Positions 1 to 10,614 of a DNA stretch of 64,000 nt are shown piece by piece. The stretch comes from Diphasiastrum complanatum (Eukaryota; Streptophyta; Lycopodiopsida; Lycopodiales; Lycopodiaceae): positions 7,533,852-7,597,851 of the forward strand of contig CM055113.1 in the NCBI GenBank assembly GCA_029204225.1, written 5' to 3'. Position numbers and translations under genes: made by a program. Position 1 is the stretch's first letter. Every line of letters starts with the position of its first letter. Under the pieces are notes generated by a model. That model was given only the letters and a program-made list of their open reading frames with translations, was not told where the DNA came from and made no database searches.

Positions 1-933
1 TTGTGCATATTCAATACTAACAATGTTCTCTTCAATCCTATTGTTGACAATCTCCATTCTTGGATGAACACTCTCCTTAAGTGGATGAAACTTCTCCTTA
101 AGTGGATGACAAATGCTCTTTTGAGTGAGTTGTAATTCTCCTAAAGGCTGAGCAAAGCTCCCATTTGGATGAAAGATCCCCTTTTTTGGGTGAACATATT
201 GTAAGCTCCATTGTGAAGAGCATATTGTAAAGATTGTCATCAATTTTGGCATAAATTTTGGTGTACTTTGTTGAGCATGTAAGTAACTCTCCTTATGTAA
301 TTTGATTGGAGCATTTGCTGGAAGGTGTTAACCATTATGCAAGTGTGTTTTCAGGTTCTTAACAGGTTGAGGAACATTCTCATGTGAAGTGATCTTAGAT
401 CTACATCTAAACACCAAGATTTGACAAGATAGTGAAGCTAGTCTTGTGATTCACTAAGTGTGCTCATTCATTCACCTCTAAATCTTGTATTTATCACTTG
501 CTGGAGTTTATAAACTTTTAGAAGTGTGGTTTACATGTGGTTTTACAGGTTGAATCAATATCTTAGTGTGTTGATCATATGTTGATCAAGTTTGTTCATT
601 ACTAGGTAATCTTGGCATCCTAGTTTTGGGTATTTTCTAAGAATGCAAGTAACTCTTCACACCATAACTTGATTTGGTCACTTGCTGGAAAGTTTGAGAG
701 CTTAAGCAAGAGTGTGTTCAGGTTGGTTTGATTTTGTAATCCATTCTTAGTGTGTGCAAAGTGTTGCATGTGTTTCAATCTTCCTTTCTATGCTTGGAAA
801 CCATCTAGGTTCAAGATAGAAGTGTTTTAGGGTCCTAAATCTTCATAGATCTCTTTATCTATCATTTGTTGAGAGAAAAGTGAGTGCTAAGTGCTTTAGG
901 ACAAAACCTAAAAGTTGAAGAAACATTAGAATC
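1..933 (+). other. Copia-1 5' untranslated leader with internal repeats
   Basis: This stretch has no coding capacity and lies between the missing 5' LTR and the gag start codon. Three imperfect copies of a roughly 65-bp module lie near 293-357, 482-551 and 663-725. Each has a TTGCTGGA core and ends in CAGGTT, with about 185 bp between copies. A shorter tandem pair of the phrase CTCCTTAAGTGGATGA lies near 75-120. A leader over 930 bp is long for a Copia element. The repeats could hold packaging or translation signals, but that is inference. Confidence 0.7.
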
Positions 934-3900
934 ATGGCTTCCAATGGTGGGATCATGCTAGAGTCTAGTGAAAGGTTGAGTTCATCAAACTACTCTACTT
1001 GGAAAGTGAGGATGGAGTCCTTACTTGAGTTGAATGAACTCATGGACATAGTTGCAGAAATTGAAGAGAGACCTCTCACACTTCAAGAGCAACAAAGGTT
1101 TGATAAGAAGGCCAAAAGGGCTCTTCATATCATTAAAATGAATGTTACAAATGAACTTCTCAAGGAAGTTGGAAAGTGTCAAAGTGCAAGTGAGGCATGG
1201 AATGCCTTAAAGAAGCTCTTTGAATCAAAGTCCACATCTAGGGTATTGACCCTAAGGAGACAAATATTTTCTAGTAGGCAAAGAGAGGGTGAAAGTGCTC
1301 ATGCATTTATCTTGAGAGTTAAGTCCCTAAGTGATGATTTAGCATGCATTGATGAGAACATAAAAGATGGTGAAATAGTCCAAGTTATGTTGAATGGTTT
1401 GCTAAATGAACATGCTAACCTTGTGCAAAGTTTTGCCATTCAAAGAGTCTTGCCAAGTGTGGTTGACTTGCAAGAAATCTTATTGGCTGAAGAACATAGG
1501 TTGCAATCAAAGCTTGATGGTGCATCCTTGCAAGGTGGAGGTGAAGAGGCTTTCTTCACAAAAGGCAAATTCAAGGGCAAAGGTAAAGGCAAAGGGAAAT
1601 GGTCCAAAGGTGGTAACTTTGATCATGATGATCACTCTTCCTCTTCCTCTTCTACTAAGAACAATAAGTCAAAGTTCAAGTGCTTTTATTGTGGGATAAA
1701 AGGTCATTTTGCAAATGAATGTTATAAGAAGAAAAGAGAGCAAGGAGAGAGGCAAGGAAATCTTACAATAGATGAGGAAGAACATAACACATGTGAATCA
1801 CTTGTTATGACTTCAAGTTTGTTAGCCAACATAGATGATAATGATCCTTGGTGGATTGATAGTGGAGCCTCATCTCACATGACAAGACATAAGGAATACT
1901 TTACATCCTTATTGTCTTATGAGGGAGAAGGTAACATCATCTACACTGCAAATGATGGTCAATGTGACATCAAAGGCATAGGCACTATTCCTATTTCCCT
2001 TTCAACAAATAGGAAAGCAAATCTTGAAAATGTTTTGTACATTCCTTCAATCACTAAGAATTTGCTTAGTGTAAGTCAAATGATTGACAAAGGACTTGAT
2101 GTGGAGTTCATTGGAGATGCATGTTTGATAAGTAAATGTGGATCCTTGATTGCTCAAGGTAGGAGGCATGGTAAACTTTTCAAGCTTGATGCATGTGTGA
2201 TCTCTAATCATGAAGGATGTATGGCTAGGGAGCAATTGACAAACCAAGAAGTTTGGCACAAGAGGTTGGGCCATCCCAACTTCAAATCTTTGGAGGTAAT
2301 GGCAAAGAAAGAGCTTGTTCTTGGTCTCCCTAAAAGTCTTGTTGCAAACAATAGTGTTTGTGAACATTGTGCCTTGTCCAAATCTCATAGACTTGCTTAT
2401 TCTAGATCTACTTCTAGATCTAAAGAAGCTTTTCAACTTGTGCATTCTGATATTCATTCTTCTAGTACAACTAGCAATGGTGGGGCAAAGATGTATGCAA
2501 CTTTCATTGATGACTTTAGTAGGTATACTTGGATCTATCTTCTTAAAAGTAAGGATGAAGTGTTTGCTGCATTTGTCAAGTTCAAGAATGAAATGGAAAA
2601 CCAATTCAATACAAAGATCAAATGCTTAAGATCTGATAATGGAGGGGAATACACCTCAAATAGGTTCAAAGACTTTTGTATAGCACATGGGATTAAGAGG
2701 GAGATGTCTAGTCCTAGGACTCCACAACAGAATGGAGTGGCCGAGAGGAAGAATAGAACCCTTTGTGAATGTGCCAAGGCAATGAGACTACATGCTAATC
2801 TTGCTAAGTCTTTTTGGGGGGAAGCTTTAGCATGTGCTAACTATCTATGTAATAGATGGACAAGTGCTTCCTTGGATGGTAAAACTCCTCATGAGGTTCT
2901 TTATGGTAGAAGGCCGAGTGTCAAGCATTGTAGGATCTTTGGATGTACATGTTTTGTCAATATCACACTTGATGATAGAACTAAAGAAGATCCTTCATCA
3001 AAGAAGGGTGTGTTTGTTGGCTATAGTGAAGTAAGCAAGGCTTACAAAGTGTACATTCCTTCTACAAAGAAAGTTGTCATAAGTAGGGATGTCATCTTTC
3101 ATGAAGAGAATGTTTCCAATGTTGTTGATGTTGATGTTGATGTGCCTACTAATCATCATGATGTGCAAGATGTCTTGGATGAAGATGGAGATGCCACTCC
3201 AAAGCAAACTTCAAGGAAGACTCAAAGGCAAAGGGCTAAGCCATCAAGGCTAACCTATGATGAAAAAGGAAAGCAAGTGGTGGACAACTCTAACTTTGCT
3301 TTTCTTACCTCTTTTGATGAACCAACTTGTGTAGGTGAAGCAATTCAAAAGAAGGAATGGATCCAAGCCATGGATCATGAGCATCAAGCACTCATCAAAA
3401 GCAACATATGGAGGTTGGTAAAGCTTCCAAAGGACAAGAAGGCAATTGGTTGTAAGTGGATCTTCAAGATCAAGACAAATCAAGATGGATCAATCAACAA
3501 GTACAAGGCAAGGTTGGTGGCAAAGGGGTATGCTCAAGAATATGGTATTGACTATGATGAGACCTTTGCACCCGTGGCAAAGATGGTAACTATTCGAATC
3601 CTAATCTCTCTTGCAACTCTTTATGATTGGGATATGTGGCAAATGGATGTTACTAATGCCTTCTTGAATGGTGATCTTGAAGAAGATATTTACATGGAGC
3701 AACCCGAGGGCTATGTTTCACATGATGAGCCTAATCATGTGTGCTATCTCCAAAAGAGTTTGTATGGGCTAAAGCAAGCACCAAGGAGTTGGTATGCTAA
3801 GCTCAATTCCTTCTTACTTTCTCAAAACTTTGTTATGAGTGAGTATGATCATTCTCTCTACTTTAGATTGAATGAAAATGATATCACTTTACTTTTGATC

Positions 3901-4887
3901 TATGTTGATGACATTATCTTAAGTGGTGGTAACAATCTAGATATAGATGAAATCAAGATGGCACTCAAAAGAGAGTTTGAAATTCAAGATCTTGGTAAAC
4001 TTCATTATATCTTAGGAATAGAGATTATTAGAACTTCTAAATCTACATTCATATGTCAAGAAAAGTATGTTAACTCTATTCTAAAAAGGTTTCATATGGA
4101 AGATTGTAAAGTTGTTTCTACTCCTATGGAATCAAATGTAAAGCTAACTACAAGAAGTAATGAAAGATCCTTCAAGGACATTACTCTCTATAGAAAGCTA
4201 ATAGGATCTCTTATATGGTTAACCATCACAAGACCTGATCTAAGCTTTGTGGTTGGTAAACTAAGTCAATTTATGCAAGATCCTAGTGAGGCTCATTGGA
4301 AGCTAGGAAAGAGAGTACTTAGATACATCTCGGGATCTAGAGATTTTGGCATCTTGTATGGAGGTACTACACCTAACCTTTGTGGATTTTCAGATTCAGA
4401 TTTTGCAGGTGATAAAATGGATAGGAAGTCAACAAGTGCCTTTGCAATCTATCTTGGAGATGGAGTGGTCTCATGGCTATCAAAGAAGCAACCAACTATC
4501 TCTCTATCTTCCACCGAAGCCGAGTACAAGGCATTAACAACATGCACCAAGGAGATTCTTTGGATCAAGAGGATGTTATTGGATCTTCACTTGCTGGAAC
4601 CAGAGAAGACTCCAATCATACTTTGTGATAACCTTTCAGCCCAAATCTTGGCAAGCAATCCTGTTTTTCATGCAAGGAGCAAGCACATTGAGATTGCTCA
4701 CCATTTTGTGAGAGATCAAGTCATTGCCAAAGAGGTGGAGCTTCAACATGTCTCTTCAAAGGAGTGTGTGGCTGATATCTTCACCAAACCATTGGGAAAG
4801 GACCTATATTTAATGCATAGATCTAATCTTGGAATGTGCTCAAAGACTATGTTAAAACTAGCATCCAATGTTGAAGAGGGAGTGTGA
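934..4887 (+). CDS. Copia-1 gag-pol polyprotein (gag, protease, integrase, RT, RNase H)
   Basis: This single ORF encodes all proteins needed to copy and reinsert the element. Domains in Copia order are a UBN2/DUF4219-type gag (about 1-190), a CCHC zinc knuckle starting at C250, an aspartic protease with the D309-S-G motif, and a GAG-pre-integrase HHCC region (H442, H447, C476, C479). The integrase triad is D506, D568 and E604; the 35 residues between the last two match the DD35E rule. The reverse transcriptase has D905 and the Y990-V-D-D box, and RNase H has D1154, E1195 and D1232. The ATG lies in a good plant context (ATCATGGCTTCC) and begins the gag motif. The stop overlaps the start of the 3' LTR. 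All catalytic residues are present, so the protein is potentially functional. Confidence 0.96.
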   Translation: MASNGGIMLESSERLSSSNYSTWKVRMESLLELNELMDIVAEIEERPLTLQEQQRFDKKAKRALHIIKMNVTNELLKEVGKCQSASEAWNALKKLFESKSTSRVLTLRRQIFSSRQREGESAHAFILRVKSLSDDLACIDENIKDGEIVQVMLNGLLNEHANLVQSFAIQRVLPSVVDLQEILLAEEHRLQSKLDGASLQGGGEEAFFTKGKFKGKGKGKGKWSKGGNFDHDDHSSSSSSTKNNKSKFKCFYCGIKGHFANECYKKKREQGERQGNLTIDEEEHNTCESLVMTSSLLANIDDNDPWWIDSGASSHMTRHKEYFTSLLSYEGEGNIIYTANDGQCDIKGIGTIPISLSTNRKANLENVLYIPSITKNLLSVSQMIDKGLDVEFIGDACLISKCGSLIAQGRRHGKLFKLDACVISNHEGCMAREQLTNQEVWHKRLGHPNFKSLEVMAKKELVLGLPKSLVANNSVCEHCALSKSHRLAYSRSTSRSKEAFQLVHSDIHSSSTTSNGGAKMYATFIDDFSRYTWIYLLKSKDEVFAAFVKFKNEMENQFNTKIKCLRSDNGGEYTSNRFKDFCIAHGIKREMSSPRTPQQNGVAERKNRTLCECAKAMRLHANLAKSFWGEALACANYLCNRWTSASLDGKTPHEVLYGRRPSVKHCRIFGCTCFVNITLDDRTKEDPSSKKGVFVGYSEVSKAYKVYIPSTKKVVISRDVIFHEENVSNVVDVDVDVPTNHHDVQDVLDEDGDATPKQTSRKTQRQRAKPSRLTYDEKGKQVVDNSNFAFLTSFDEPTCVGEAIQKKEWIQAMDHEHQALIKSNIWRLVKLPKDKKAIGCKWIFKIKTNQDGSINKYKARLVAKGYAQEYGIDYDETFAPVAKMVTIRILISLATLYDWDMWQMDVTNAFLNGDLEEDIYMEQPEGYVSHDEPNHVCYLQKSLYGLKQAPRSWYAKLNSFLLSQNFVMSEYDHSLYFRLNENDITLLLIYVDDIILSGGNNLDIDEIKMALKREFEIQDLGKLHYILGIEIIRTSKSTFICQEKYVNSILKRFHMEDCKVVSTPMESNVKLTTRSNERSFKDITLYRKLIGSLIWLTITRPDLSFVVGKLSQFMQDPSEAHWKLGKRVLRYISGSRDFGILYGGTTPNLCGFSDSDFAGDKMDRKSTSAFAIYLGDGVVSWLSKKQPTISLSSTEAEYKALTTCTKEILWIKRMLLDLHLLEPEKTPIILCDNLSAQILASNPVFHARSKHIEIAHHFVRDQVIAKEVELQHVSSKECVADIFTKPLGKDLYLMHRSNLGMCSKTMLKLASNVEEGV
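4871..4882 (+). other. Polypurine tract of Copia-1
   Basis: The run TTGAAGAGGGAG sits directly before the 3' LTR, where the plus-strand primer for reverse transcription is expected. It also encodes the last residues of the polyprotein. Confidence 0.75.
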
Positions 4888-5537
4888 AAATTGTCAACAT
4901 TTCCTAGCTAGTTTGAGGCCTAAATTGGCTAAAATTGTAAATAGTTTTGGTTCTGGAGTTTTGCACGTGTGAACCAGGCCACAATGTTTTTATTTACTGT
5001 ATTTTTTCAGTATGATGAAGTGTCAAACTTCATACCCTTCAAAATGAGACCATTTTGATGTATTTTGGTCATATAAGCCATTTTTAGCTATTTTTCCTAT
5101 ATAGGGAATATCTAGGGTCAAGTACCTTCTAGAGAGAGGAGAGAGAGTCATCTTCCTCATCCATAAATAGTAGGGAAGTCGTGGAGAACAGGTTGGAGAA
5201 ACCTTTTGTATGCTTCATTGAGATCAATAGATCATTGTCATTGTTTCTTCCTCCATTGAGAGCATTGTTGTGTGTATTGTCTTCAAGCTATTGTGTATGA
5301 TCTTAGGTGCTTTCCAAAAGTGGTAGGCTGATGTATTATGGACTGTATAATGCTATTTTGGGCCGCACTTGATGTTTATGGAAGTTTCCATTTGTGATAA
5401 ATGCTTTTTGATCAAGTTCTTTGCATTCTAGGTAGCATAGAATGTGTTGCCAATTCCTAGCTTATGTAGTTTGGAGTGCAAGCATTCAAGCCAATGATCT
5501 TGGAGTTTAGATCCACTTAGGATCTGTATTTTTCACA
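4883..5537 (+). repeat. 3' LTR of Copia-1
   Basis: This 655-bp LTR has inverted termini TGTGAAAA and TTTTCACA. A TATA-like CTATATAGGG near 5097 is a plausible promoter core. The LTR ends exactly where repeat X sequence resumes. Confidence 0.88.
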
Positions 5538-5600
5538 GTCTGTTAGTCTAAGAATCAGACCTGTAGCGCGAGTGTTCACAATAAGCTTGTTGTTGGCCGT
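5538..5600. repeat. Fragment of repeat X (copy 1)
   Basis: About 60 bp match 17050-17115 and 60050-60110, around the phrase AATCAGACCTGTAGCG. It is cut on the left by Copia-1 and on the right joins the conserved flank at a point corresponding to about 17115. Relative to the other copies, roughly 1.8 kb of repeat X is missing at that joint. Confidence 0.75.
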
Positions 5601-5857
5601 TAAATAGTAGTAAATCTCTCTTCGAACTGTCTTAGGCATTCTAGGAGTGGTATTTTTACAAGGGACTCATGCTAGGTCTAGATGAAAAAATATACACTAA
5701 GCAGAATTGTGTATACAAATTGGGTATTTGCACAAGCAATACTATTGTACAATTAATCTACCAATCCTACTATGCTACAGTCTATTGGCATAGGGATAAT
5801 CCCTTAACTCTGGCTAGGCTATCGATTTTTAGTTTGTCTGATCTAGGTGGCTCAAGA
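5601..5857. repeat. Conserved 257-bp flank of the Copia-A insertion (copy 1)
   Basis: This unit recurs at 18888-19149 and 62211-62472. In each case it ends in GGTGGCTCAAGA immediately before a Copia-A LTR. CAAGA is the Copia-A target duplication. No gene is recognisable in it. Confidence 0.8.
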
Positions 5858-6484
5858 TGTTAAATTTCACATGTGTGGGAGTACCATAAAGTGTGATAAT
5901 AAAGAGCACTTGATTACAAGCATATATCAATCAAACAAGTACATACATGAGACTTGTACTTGAAAAAACTAAGTATGAAAAAGCTTTGCTTTCGGGTAGA
6001 GAGATTAACCAACTATCAAGCCTCGGGTAGAGAGAGAATCCAATATGACTCAAAAATGTAGATATCTCATTAACTCTCAAAAACTCAAGTACATAATGAA
6101 CATATCCATCCTTCTACTAGGAACTAGTAGTAACGGATGCTCAGATCTTATTGGACCCCTTTTTCTCCAACTCTAGATGTGATTGGATGAGTGACTTAAG
6201 GCTTCCTCTAATTTGATTGGACCATCATAATAAAAATATCTCTTTTGATTGTTCTCTTGACCTCATGCTCACACTTAGGAACTGGTCACTCATCAAATCT
6301 AATTAGGACACTTGTAGCATGCGTAACTAGATCGAGCCACATCACAAATTGATTTTGGCCTAATCCTGAAAGTATAAGCTCGAGTTGCCTCCTAAGCCAA
6401 GGATGGCCCTATCATCTACCTATACATAGATGGTAACAAAAAAATTTGCAACACTCAACATATATGACTTTTACATTTTTCACA
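5858..6484 (-). repeat. 3' LTR of Copia-A derivative, copy 1
   Basis: Read on the minus strand it starts TGTGAAAAATG and ends AAATTTAACA. About 90 bp present in the other LTR-A copies are missing near 5900. It holds a doublet of TCGGGTAGAGAGA motifs near 5992 and 6023. Confidence 0.85.
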
Positions 6485-6878
6485 CTTTTTAAAAGTTATC
6501 TATTCTAGTTAAGCATGGATCCAGGTTGGGTGCCCTACCCACCTTGATTCAATTGGGTATAAATTTTTGTCGGAAGATTAAATTGATACGAAACTAATTG
6601 CTACACAATCTTGACTCTACTAGCTTACTAGCAAACTATCTAGCATGGATTTTGGATATAACTTGGAAGAGAACCACTTCATCAAAGTTGGATGTCCTTC
6701 ATGCGTGTTTGAGCACTAAAATTTATACAGTACTAGATCAGGTCAAATCAATGTGATAGTGAACCTTCTTGATCCAAAAATCTCAAAGATAGGAAGGGAG
6801 ATGCAATCTACACTCTCTAGATATTGATTTCATGGCAAATTTTCACACAACTTGATAGATGCATGGATATCTAAGGTA

Positions 6879-6891
6879 GGATCTGATACCA
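6879..6891 (-). other. Primer-binding site of Copia-A derivative
   Basis: On the minus strand this reads TGGTATCAGATCC, complementary to the 3' end of initiator-Met tRNA with one change. It directly follows the end of the truncated 5' LTR and fixes the element's orientation. Confidence 0.85.
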
Positions 6892-7111
6892 TATTAAATT
6901 TCACACATGTGGGAGTATCCTAAAGTGTGATAATGATCTCCTAAGACTTGGTGATTGCACAAAGATCAAGCATAGATTGATAATCAAGATCTATCTCAAA
7001 AAACTAAGGCAAGAGCACTTGATTACGTGCACATATCAACCAAACAAGTACATACACACGTGGAGACATGTACTTGAAAAAACTAAGTATGAAAAAGCCT
7101 TTCTCTCGGGT

Positions 7112-8280
7112 AGAAAGAGGGTAATGATATCGTCTCTAATCTTTTGGAGGAATCCATTCTTCGCTTGAGAAAGAGGGTAATATTATCGCCTCTAATCTTC
7201 CACCTAAACTGGATGGTGTGTAAGATGAATTGTAGAAGAAAATACAAGAATCCAAAAGTGATCTCAAGGAGCGGTTCTTGTATTGCAGAAGACCAATATC
7301 AGAATGAATAACGTCCATGATGCTGACAAGGGATTGTATAGGTTGCCATTTGATTATGCTTGATGGACACAAATCTGCACAAACCCATAAAATTATATAT
7401 CATTTAAATACTCAGATACATCTAAATGATTGATGAAAAACTCAAAGCAAAAAATTCTCCAAAACTTACATTTGCATTTGAGTCTGTCATTTTGAACTTA
7501 TGCCTTCCACTCTAATTTCCTTATGCATGTAGACATGTTAGAACCAAGACCTCTGAAATGGATCGATCGACCACCAGGTGAAACTTTAAAATCTAAAATT
7601 CAACCTTTCCAAAAGCTCCTATAAGCCATATTTGATTTTCTCTTTTTACCAAAAACACCTCTTGATGAGGGATGCATGAGAACCCAATGAAAGTTTTTAT
7701 AGATACATGGTATCCAAGAGTCATCAGAGTATTTTTTAAGTTCACATCAATATGCTAATTTCTTAATTCCTCAGTTCACATATTAAAATATGTCACTAAA
7801 ATTATGTGTCTCGTTGATCAATGTAACACCTCTGAGTTGATAGTGATTCTTCGAAATAGTTTCATTGTCATGATGTCATTGTTTATGTGATTTGTTTTTT
7901 TTTAATATTGAATAGATATATTTATCTATATATATATTTTAAAGTATTTTTTCATAATCATGATCTTTTGGTTTTAAAAGAAAACCTATCATATTATATT
8001 CATTTATGTCATCATAATTATATCAATTTATTGGGATATTTCTTATGGTAATTATCATAAAGCATCTCATGTGTATGATGACTTAATAATATCCATAACT
8101 ATTGATATCTTCAGACATTCTTTGATATTCACCATTTTTTTCATAACTTCACTTTGAATATCATCAGCTTTATTGTAGTTATAATCATTCTCAACATCTT
8201 ATAATGCTTATTGAAATTTAGTATTTTGTCAATCAGAGGTTTTAATGCTCGTATGCATTTACATGGTTATGAGTTCATAA
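7112..8280. other. AT-rich spacer without recognisable genes
   Basis: Just after the truncated LTR, a roughly 30-bp phrase (AAGAGGGTAAT followed by CTCTAATCTT) occurs twice, near 7112 and 7170. The same pair occurs near 63800-63885. The rest, to about 8280, is AT-rich with no supported gene. Confidence 0.55.
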
Positions 8281-8289
8281 GATTTTAAT

Positions 8290-8940
8290 AAAGTATTATA
8301 ATTACAAATGATAACATAATACTATATTGATATAGGAATACATCCTTCATTCAGTTCCTTTTTAGTAGATATGTCATTGATCAATTTATCATGTATAGCA
8401 TTTTGATCCACAAGTGTAACCACTAATTTATCATCGATTGATATTTCAATATTCGTACCATATAATGGATTAACATAGTCATTATTGCAATGGCTAAACT
8501 CTTGAAGAACATTTTCATTCGTTCTTCATATAGCTCATTATTAGTTAGCTTCAAAAATGAGTGATCCAACTTGGATAATACTAATTCTCGTAAAATTAAA
8601 TTTTCATCATATTCATGAAAAACTTGTAACTCTCCATCTTAAACGATAAATCCTTTTGATCTTTCTTTGAATTAGATGAGTTATTATTATTTTTATTTAG
8701 GAACAATGCAATTTATCTCTTGACCTCGAAACCTTTCATCAATGTCACTCATATTGGAAGTAGCAATTTCTTTTATGAATTCTTCTACTCCAACAAAACT
8801 ATCTTCAATTTCTTGATTATTCTCTAATAATGATAATAATTGACTTTGCATCGAGTTAGAATCAGCAAAATTTGATTGACTTTCTTGTTTTACTTCCTCA
8901 ATAGAATATTTGTCAATTGTAGCATCATATATATATATAT
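8290..8940 (-). pseudogene. Decayed coding region, function unknown
   Basis: Read on the minus strand, 8940-8693 and its continuation to about 8290 give acidic, protein-like sequence in shifting frames. Recognisable pieces include EEFIKEIATSNMSDIDER and, after frameshifts, NPLYGTNIEISIDDKLVV. The composition looks like real protein rather than AT-rich noise, but I do not recognise the family. It abuts an AT dinucleotide run and the minisatellite at 8957. It is broken by at least two frameshifts. Confidence 0.35.
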
Positions 8941-8956
8941 TCCATCTTTTCACAGG

Positions 8957-9463
8957 GTCGAAAAAGTACTCTGTATCGAAAATATACAATGGGTTGAAAA
9001 ATATACACTGGGTCGGAAAATATACACTGGGTCGAAAAATACAAACAGTCGAACAATATATAGTGAACCAGGATCGAAAAATTTTGACCTGATTTGACCC
9101 GACCCATGGTCGAAAAAGTACACTGTATCGAAAATATACAATGGGTCGAAAAATATCCATTGGGTCAAAAAATACAAACATGGTCGAAAAATATAGAGTG
9201 AACAAGGGTTGAAAAATTTAGACCCGATTCGACCCAACGTAGGGTCGAAAAGTACTTGTATTGAAAATATACAATGGGTCAAAAAATATACACTAGAGCA
9301 TAAAATATACAGAGGGTCGAAGAATACAATAGGTCAAAAAAATATACTGCATTGGAAAATATACACAGGGTTAGAAAATACAAAAAATATACAATGAACC
9401 AGGGTCAGAACATTTAGACCTGATTCGACCCGACCCAAGGTCGAAAAAGGTACTCTGTATCGA
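8957..9463. repeat. Higher-order minisatellite
   Basis: Three full units and a partial fourth begin with GGTCGAAAAAGTACTCTGTA-like text near 8957, 9108, 9241 and 9438, giving unit lengths of about 130-200 bp. Each contains several roughly 20-bp subunits such as GGGTCGAAAAATATACACT and ends in a GACCTGATTTGACCCGACCC-like phrase. ORFs across it on both strands are by-products of the repeat. It directly abuts the Gypsy-1 LTR. Confidence 0.85.
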
Positions 9464-10595
9464 TGGTGACTGATTCTGACGAATCTCCAACATACTCGAA
9501 CAAAGCAACTCAAGAGCACCTCTCACCTTAGACCGAGGAGGTCTCTGCAAAGACGAGACTAACAAAGATTGAGAGCCGAGAAATGCTAGTTAGGAACGGC
9601 AAGCAAGAACTGTGTAAGCCTCATGGTGAATCCCGGAAGATGGAATGACCATGTAGGAGCTAGTATTTATAGGCAAAGTAATAAATGCAAGTAGACTCTG
9701 CTTAAAGAAAGTAGAGTGAGCCACCTTTTGATGGTGACCTCTAGTGGAGAGCATAATTTCACCTGTAATTTGTGAAATGTGGAAATGCCACTAGGATGCC
9801 ACCTAAGAAGCTCTCTTGTTCATTTTTGAGACTCCCTCTTTGAGAAGAGGAGCTTTTTGTGTAATGCATCTACTCCATGTCCAAATGAGAAGAGCCTCCA
9901 CGTGTTTTGGTGCATCCTTTGAGCTCCTTGATCATGCTTGTTTCTTGAGTGATGCCCCTATGATCATGCCCTTCCATTCATGTTGTGTGTGGTTGTGGAT
10001 TTAGATTGGATTAGTTTTCTTGTTTTCCTAGTTGTGGATTAGTTTTCATTTCTTGTTGTGAATTAATGTAGGAATCAGCATTCAAGTAAATTAAATAGGC
10101 TAGAAATGTGGCATAAATCTTACATATCCTCTACCATTCTAGTTCTTGATGTTCTTGGGATGTCCAATAATCAAAAGACTGGTTGGTTTCTTGATTATTG
10201 GACTTCTAACATGTTGTAGATCAGTTATTGTTTCTTGTTTTGTCAATTTATGCAAGTATAGTAGCGCTTGGGATCTGATTTCAGTTCATTTTGCAGCAAA
10301 GTAGAAGTAGGAATCCATCTTTGTTTAACTGAGCAATAACGTAGATCATTTGTTGAACGCATTGACTTGCATTTTGATTGATTATGCATGTGCATTCAGT
10401 TCAAGAGAGACCCATCCAGATGTCCTGTGTCAGGTAGGACAATACTACAATGATTATCTGCCCCTTCTGCCTGATCTGGGCCTTAAAACAAGAAAGATAA
10501 TCTCAAGAAGTGCCCACAGTCTATGCTGATAGGCAGAAGAAGAAAGAAACAAAGAAAACCAGTTAATAGATTATAAGACAGAGAATCTGTTAACA
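9464..10595 (+). repeat. 5' LTR of Gypsy-1
   Basis: The LTR starts TGGTGACTGATTC and ends CTGTTAACA, 1132 bp. It is homologous to 14664-15231 and more distantly to 33066-34242 and 46569-47737. The left edge abuts the minisatellite. The primer-binding site after it is too degraded to name the tRNA. Confidence 0.82.
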
Positions 10596-10614
10596 TTTGT
10601 CCTTGGGTTCACAT

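Larger units (their letters stand above)
1..5537 (+). mobile_element. Copia-1 LTR retrotransposon (5' LTR outside window)
   Basis: This is a Ty1/Copia element running off the left edge. The window opens inside its untranslated leader, followed by one unbroken gag-pol reading frame (934-4887), a polypurine tract and a 655-bp 3' LTR whose ends are TGTGAAAA and TTTTCACA. The right edge at 5537 abuts a fragment of repeat X, so the element inserted into that repeat. The left target-site duplication cannot be checked because the 5' LTR is not in the window. With no frameshift or stop across 1317 codons, it is the best-preserved element here and probably inserted recently. Confidence 0.92.
5858..7111 (-). 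mobile_element. Pol-less Copia-A derivative, copy 1 (TRIM-like)
   Basis: Read on the minus strand, it has a truncated 5' LTR (6892-7111), a primer-binding site, only about 400 bp of internal DNA and a complete 3' LTR (5858-6484). The internal DNA matches the leader of Copia-A (24506-24700 inverted, and 29817-29984). It then joins directly to the polypurine tract, so all coding sequence is deleted. The same structure recurs at 62473-63800. It could only move with proteins supplied by an intact relative. Confidence 0.82.

Noticed and set aside
2047-2604. 185-codon minus-strand ORF inside Copia-1
   Set aside because: Antisense shadow of the integrase region; no independent protein character.
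8693-9282. Overlapping ORFs across the minisatellite on both strands
   Set aside because: Repetitive peptides produced by the tandem array, except the non-repetitive minus-strand part below 8940.
8957-9463. Possible CRISPR array
   Set aside because: Repeats and spacers are not of constant length, spacers are themselves repetitive, and the DNA is from a plant.
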